From Candidatus Melainabacteria bacterium (lineage in GTDB: Bacteria > Cyanobacteriota > Vampirovibrionia > Obscuribacterales > Obscuribacteraceae), in contig JACQVM010000248.1 in NCBI GenBank assembly GCA_016209785.1, positions 1 through 6,608 on the forward strand: 6,608 bases of DNA, given 5' to 3'. This document shows, piece after piece, positions 3,902 to 6,608 of this stretch. The first letter of the stretch is position 1. Every line of letters starts with the position of its first letter. Both the position numbers and the translations under genes were made by a program. The notes beneath the pieces were generated by a model that was given only the letters and a program-made list of their open reading frames with translations, searched no databases and was not told the origin of the DNA.

Positions 3902-6608
3902 GTATACTCGATTTACCTGTCGACATAGCCACCGCTGCAGCAGTTTTCATGATCTGATAAAGGAGGCTTAGCTCTTCATTGTCTTGCGAGCGACGTATCC
4001 CTTTCAGCACTGAAAGCTTGCCCAACGCATCTACTATAGAAAATTCATTAACAACAACCCGCACTTCTCCACTACCAGGAATCACGCGCATGCGTCGTCG
4101 CCCAAGTCCATCACCAGAAACAAGCATCTTAGGATCAATCCTGACACCCCGTATCAATCCTACTTCCTGTCCTGGCAACAAATCAACGTACTGTCTGTCA
4201 GCCAAAACACGTATATCAGAAGATGCTCGATCAGACAAGTCAAGCACTCTGGTTAAGTTGTCTTCAACAATGACCAGCGCTGCTGCATTGGGCTTTGCCA
4301 CCACAACCCCACTTGGCGTGTCCAGCCTTGTGGTTCGACTCGACTTGGTAAGTACACTTCCACCAATCAGTCTATAGTGACCTGGTGCTATCTCGGACAA
4401 GTCAGTCTCTGGCCCAAGCTTAAGTCCTTGGGGAGCGACACTTGGCACATGTGCAACCAACTGCCAGTTACCCTGTCCATCCAAAGTATAATGTCCAGGA
4501 GCCGTATAGGAAGTAAGAATAAATGGCTTGGCATTGGCGCTCGGTGACGGCACCACATTCAATGCCTTTTGCCTCGAACCAGGCTCGCCAGAAGGACTGG
4601 TGCTAGCTACCTTAAGTTCTTGCAGCCTCTTAAACGGCCAGGCCTGGGCAGTTCCAAGACGCATAGAGTGACAACCCAAGAGCATGTCCCGCTCAATTAA
4701 CTGCCCTACAGGAACTGCCGCCTTCTGTGCCACCACCCCAAACTTCTGAATAGTCCCGCCCACAGGAGTTCGCTCAACCCCATCGGCCGCAATCAACTCC
4801 TCTTCACCAAGCTCGTGTCCAACCAAAACCTCCTGTCCTGGATCTACCTGCGCAACAGGCTCACCATTTACCTGCACCTCCACGGCACTTGGCTCGGGAC
4901 TATCCAAGTTGGTCACCCGTAATGGCTTGGACTCCATAGCGCTCACCAACACCATTGCCTTCGGCGCTACCATGACATCGGCAAGATGTGTTCTAAACCT
5001 CAGTCCATTCTTGCCTGCGCCAGCAAACATTCTGCCATCTTTCAACAACACTGACCGTTCGCCTGTCACCTCGAAAGTTGTCCCACACTCACCAAGAAAG
5101 TAGCTATCATGCATCTCGTTAAAGGACATCGCTGTACATGTGTTAGTCGAAACCAAAGTCTGGTTGATTATGTCAGCATTCTCATATCTCTCAATCTCGC
5201 GCTGAACAGACGGTACAGTTTGAGTAGGCGGCGGTGTCTTATCTGTAGCAATCACGGTTGGATCTGGTGACGGAGTAGTGTCAGGATCTGGTGGTGGTAG
5301 TAGCGTCGCAAGCGTGGTAGTAGTGGTAGTAGTACCACCAGTTGGTGCCGTGTATGAAAAAGGCAGGGTTGCCGTCACAGAGAGTCCATTTACAAAAAGA
5401 ATTGCATTGTTGCCCGGTAGGCTACCCACTCCTCCATCCACAAGAAGAGCACCGCCACTTGCACTCATGCTTGGTGAAGCACCACCACTAAAGAATATAT
5501 TGTTGGGCTCTCCTCGAAAAAACAAACGTACAATTCCATTTGATGATGCCGAAGCTGTGCCACCAATGCTAATACTGGTACTTATGCTTGGAGATGCTGT
5601 TTGCGCTGGATTTGCATCAATTTGAATAGTGCCATCCCCTGCGTCAGCATTTGGTGGCTGATCATTGTTGCGCAATGCTACCAGCGCAGCCAACGTCGCC
5701 TCAGGAGTTGGGTCATTTACAGTCAATGCAATGCCACCACCTATTGCCGTACTTCCGTTGAAATAGCCAGTAGCTTGCACTGTAGTGTTATTAAGTTGAA
5801 TCATTGCATAATTGCCCGGGTTTGTTTTGTCGCTATTTACCACCGACAAAACGACATTGCCACCAGTTGCTCTAATTACCGCGCCGCTACTGCTGGTAAT
5901 ACGAGAGCCGCACGACACACAGCCAGTCCCACTTTGAATAAAAATGCCATTGTTAGTTAGGTTAGTTGAGGTTGAAAGAATATTACCAACCAAATTAATC
6001 AAACGTTGTTGAGCAAGAATACGAAGTTGCCCACCCGTTACGGAAATGTTGTTGACTTGAGAGTCAGCCGCAGCCCCCTGGGCATCCATAATAAGGGCAC
6101 CATTAGTAACAGTTACGTTTTGGACACGCAAGCGACCAGCAGCCTGCATGCGTGCCTGGAAGGCAGCAGAGGACGGCAACGTTATATTGATGGCCCCCAC
6201 AGCAGTATTGTCTAAATCTCCTGCCGTGGTAACAATCGCTACATCGCCCCCAGTGGACGTGCCGTCTAACCTAACCGAAGAAATATTCAAAGTAATGCTT
6301 CCTAAATCAGGAAAAGGAGCAGCAGCACTAGTGGCTCTAAGCTCAATACCAGAGCCTTGGGCTTCAATGGTACGTGTTCCTGGTGCACTAAATATAATCT
6401 GTGTGCCTGCCAGGCGTATACCAGTTTGAAATGTGGCACCGGGCAGCACACCTTGAGCCTTAATTAACAAGTTGCCAGCACCGCCTAGTGTTAAGTTTCC
6501 TGGACCAGCATCTATGTCCACTGGAGAATCAGAAATCATAAAATCGCTGCCGTTCATAACATTTGTCATGTTGATACCACCAACACCAGAGCGCACCAAG
6601 AGTCGGCC
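3882..6608 (-). CDS. Large beta-helix/adhesin-like protein with duplicated FecR-like modules (5' end outside window)
   Basis: The frame is open to the right edge, giving 908 visible residues numbered from the edge; the true start and any signal peptide lie outside. Residues 1 to about 415 are Gly/Asn/Ser/Thr-rich with short alternating strands (for example GNLTLGGAGNLLIKAQG), like a filamentous-haemagglutinin-type beta-helix. They include a CVSC pair (Cys230, Cys233). A linker at about 418-468 holds seven threonines in a row (426-432) and a PPPDPDTTPSPDP stretch. Two related modules of roughly 150 residues follow. Each carries an RV-x-x-L segment (564-568 and 787-791) and PGQEV (590-594 and 812-816) at nearly equal spacing, and resembles the extracytoplasmic part of FecR proteins. 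Two APGHY-containing repeats (702-711, 740-749) precede the second module. There is no C-terminal barrel, LPxTG signal or clear membrane anchor. Composition and architecture imply export to the periplasm or cell surface. I infer a structural or adhesive role, not a sigma-factor regulator, as no sigma gene is adjacent. Confidence 0.8.
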   Translation of the reverse strand, partial: GRLLVRSGVGGINMTNVMNGSDFMISDSPVDIDAGPGNLTLGGAGNLLIKAQGVLPGATFQTGIRLAGTQIIFSAPGTRTIEAQGSGIELRATSAAAPFPDLGSITLNISSVRLDGTSTGGDVAIVTTAGDLDNTAVGAINITLPSSAAFQARMQAAGRLRVQNVTVTNGALIMDAQGAAADSQVNNISVTGGQLRILAQQRLINLVGNILSTSTNLTNNGIFIQSGTGCVSCGSRITSSSGAVIRATGGNVVLSVVNSDKTNPGNYAMIQLNNTTVQATGYFNGSTAIGGGIALTVNDPTPEATLAALVALRNNDQPPNADAGDGTIQIDANPAQTASPSISTSISIGGTASASSNGIVRLFFRGEPNNIFFSGGASPSMSASGGALLVDGGVGSLPGNNAILFVNGLSVTATLPFSYTAPTGGTTTTTTTLATLLPPPDPDTTPSPDPTVIATDKTPPPTQTVPSVQREIERYENADIINQTLVSTNTCTAMSFNEMHDSYFLGECGTTFEVTGERSVLLKDGRMFAGAGKNGLRFRTHLADVMVAPKAMVLVSAMESKPLRVTNLDSPEPSAVEVQVNGEPVAQVDPGQEVLVGHELGEEELIAADGVERTPVGGTIQKFGVVAQKAAVPVGQLIERDMLLGCHSMRLGTAQAWPFKRLQELKVASTSPSGEPGSRQKALNVVPSPSANAKPFILTSYTAPGHYTLDGQGNWQLVAHVPSVAPQGLKLGPETDLSEIAPGHYRLIGGSVLTKSSRTTRLDTPSGVVVAKPNAAALVIVEDNLTRVLDLSDRASSDIRVLADRQYVDLLPGQEVGLIRGVRIDPKMLVSGDGLGRRRMRVIPGSGEVRVVVNEFSIVDALGKLSVLKGIRRSQDNEELSLLYQIMKTAAAVAMSTGKSSIPYSSQR
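4140..4367 (-). other. Second FecR-like module (C-terminal copy), conserved core
   Basis: This stretch encodes residues about 748-823 of the large protein. It runs from GGSVLTKSS through TRLDTPSGVVVAKPNAAALV and RVLDL to LLPGQEVGLIRG. It has the FecR-like pattern of a 'dTp.G.v.a' strand followed by a turn with PGQEV. After it comes a shared tail in which DGLGRRR parallels DGVERTP of the first copy. The FecR-like call rests on pattern recognition only. Confidence 0.5.
4362..4391 (-). repeat. Protein repeat IAPGHYRLIG, second copy
   Basis: Residues 740-749 of the large protein read IAPGHYRLIG, matching TAPGHYTLDG at 702-711 in seven of ten positions. This copy sits directly before the second FecR-like module. 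Confidence 0.6.
4476..4505 (-). repeat. Protein repeat TAPGHYTLDG, first copy
   Basis: Residues 702-711 of the large protein form the first copy of the APGHY repeat, 38 residues before the second. The intervening segment contains LVAHVPSVAPQGLKLGPETDLSE. The pair looks like a short beta-hairpin repeat joining the two FecR-like modules. Confidence 0.6.
4800..5102 (-). other. First FecR-like module, conserved core
   Basis: This encodes residues about 503-603 of the large protein. It begins near YFLGECGTTFEVTGERSVLLKDGRMF, continues through GLRFRTHLADVMVAPKAMVLVS and RVTNL, and ends in VDPGQEVLVG. The order and spacing of these elements match the C-terminal copy (26 versus 25 residues from RV to PGQEV), showing an internal duplication. 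Confidence 0.5.
5313..5333 (-). repeat. In-frame trinucleotide tract coding for seven threonines
   Basis: Seven consecutive ACN threonine codons (mostly ACT and ACC) encode residues 426-432 at the start of the Thr/Pro linker. On the + strand the tract reads as a mix of GTA and GTG units. Slippage here would change linker length by whole codons without breaking the frame. Confidence 0.75.

Noticed and set aside
5278..5960. Rightward open frames opposite the large protein gene
   Set aside because: They are low-complexity shadows of the Gly/Thr/Ser-rich coding strand (for example a valine run opposite the threonine codons) and show no family features or ribosome sites.
6597..6599. TTG at 6599 as the start of the large leftward protein
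   Set aside because: The frame continues without a stop to the window edge, no ribosome site can be seen and no signal peptide follows. The gene is treated as truncated by the window.

Overview
The window carries four complete or nearly complete chromosomal housekeeping or signalling genes and one partial large exported-type protein. It shows no transposase, phage, CRISPR or tRNA signature. Base composition is roughly balanced to slightly AT-rich. The mix is consistent with a free-living bacterium with a Gram-negative-type envelope: a soluble GAF-PAS histidine kinase with a phytochrome-type H-box, an OsmC-family peroxidase, a class I biotin ligase, and a beta-helix protein with FecR-like modules. 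A non-photosynthetic cyanobacterial relative (Melainabacteria/Obscuribacterales) is one possibility, but this is a weak guess from gene style, not a demonstrated assignment.

Layout from left to right. (1) Positions 1-388, + strand: the C-terminal end of glycerol kinase (glpK). (2) Positions 389-641: a non-coding spacer between two convergent genes. It holds a 60-bp element bounded by perfect 11-bp inverted repeats, a second hairpin, and a weak terminator-like hairpin at the end of the next gene. (3) Positions 642-2309, - strand: a soluble hybrid-sensor histidine kinase (GAF-PAS-HisKA-HATPase) with no response regulator beside it. (4) Positions 2310-2558: a divergent promoter region with an operator-like dyad and a candidate sigma70-type promoter pointing right. 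(5) Positions 2559-3853, + strand: a two-gene unit, an OsmC-family protein followed 11 bp later by biotin-protein ligase (birA). (6) Positions 3882-6608, - strand: the 3' part of a very large gene. Its product has a beta-helix/adhesin-like N-terminal part, a Thr/Pro linker and two tandem copies of an approximately 150-residue FecR-like module. It runs off the right edge.

The genes do not form one pathway. glpK feeds glycerol into central lipid and carbon metabolism, and BirA activates biotin enzymes such as acetyl-CoA carboxylase. The OsmC protein probably detoxifies organic hydroperoxides. The divergent histidine kinase could sense a cytoplasmic signal. The most unusual content is the chimeric beta-helix/FecR-like protein with its internal duplication, followed by the 60-bp inverted-repeat element.
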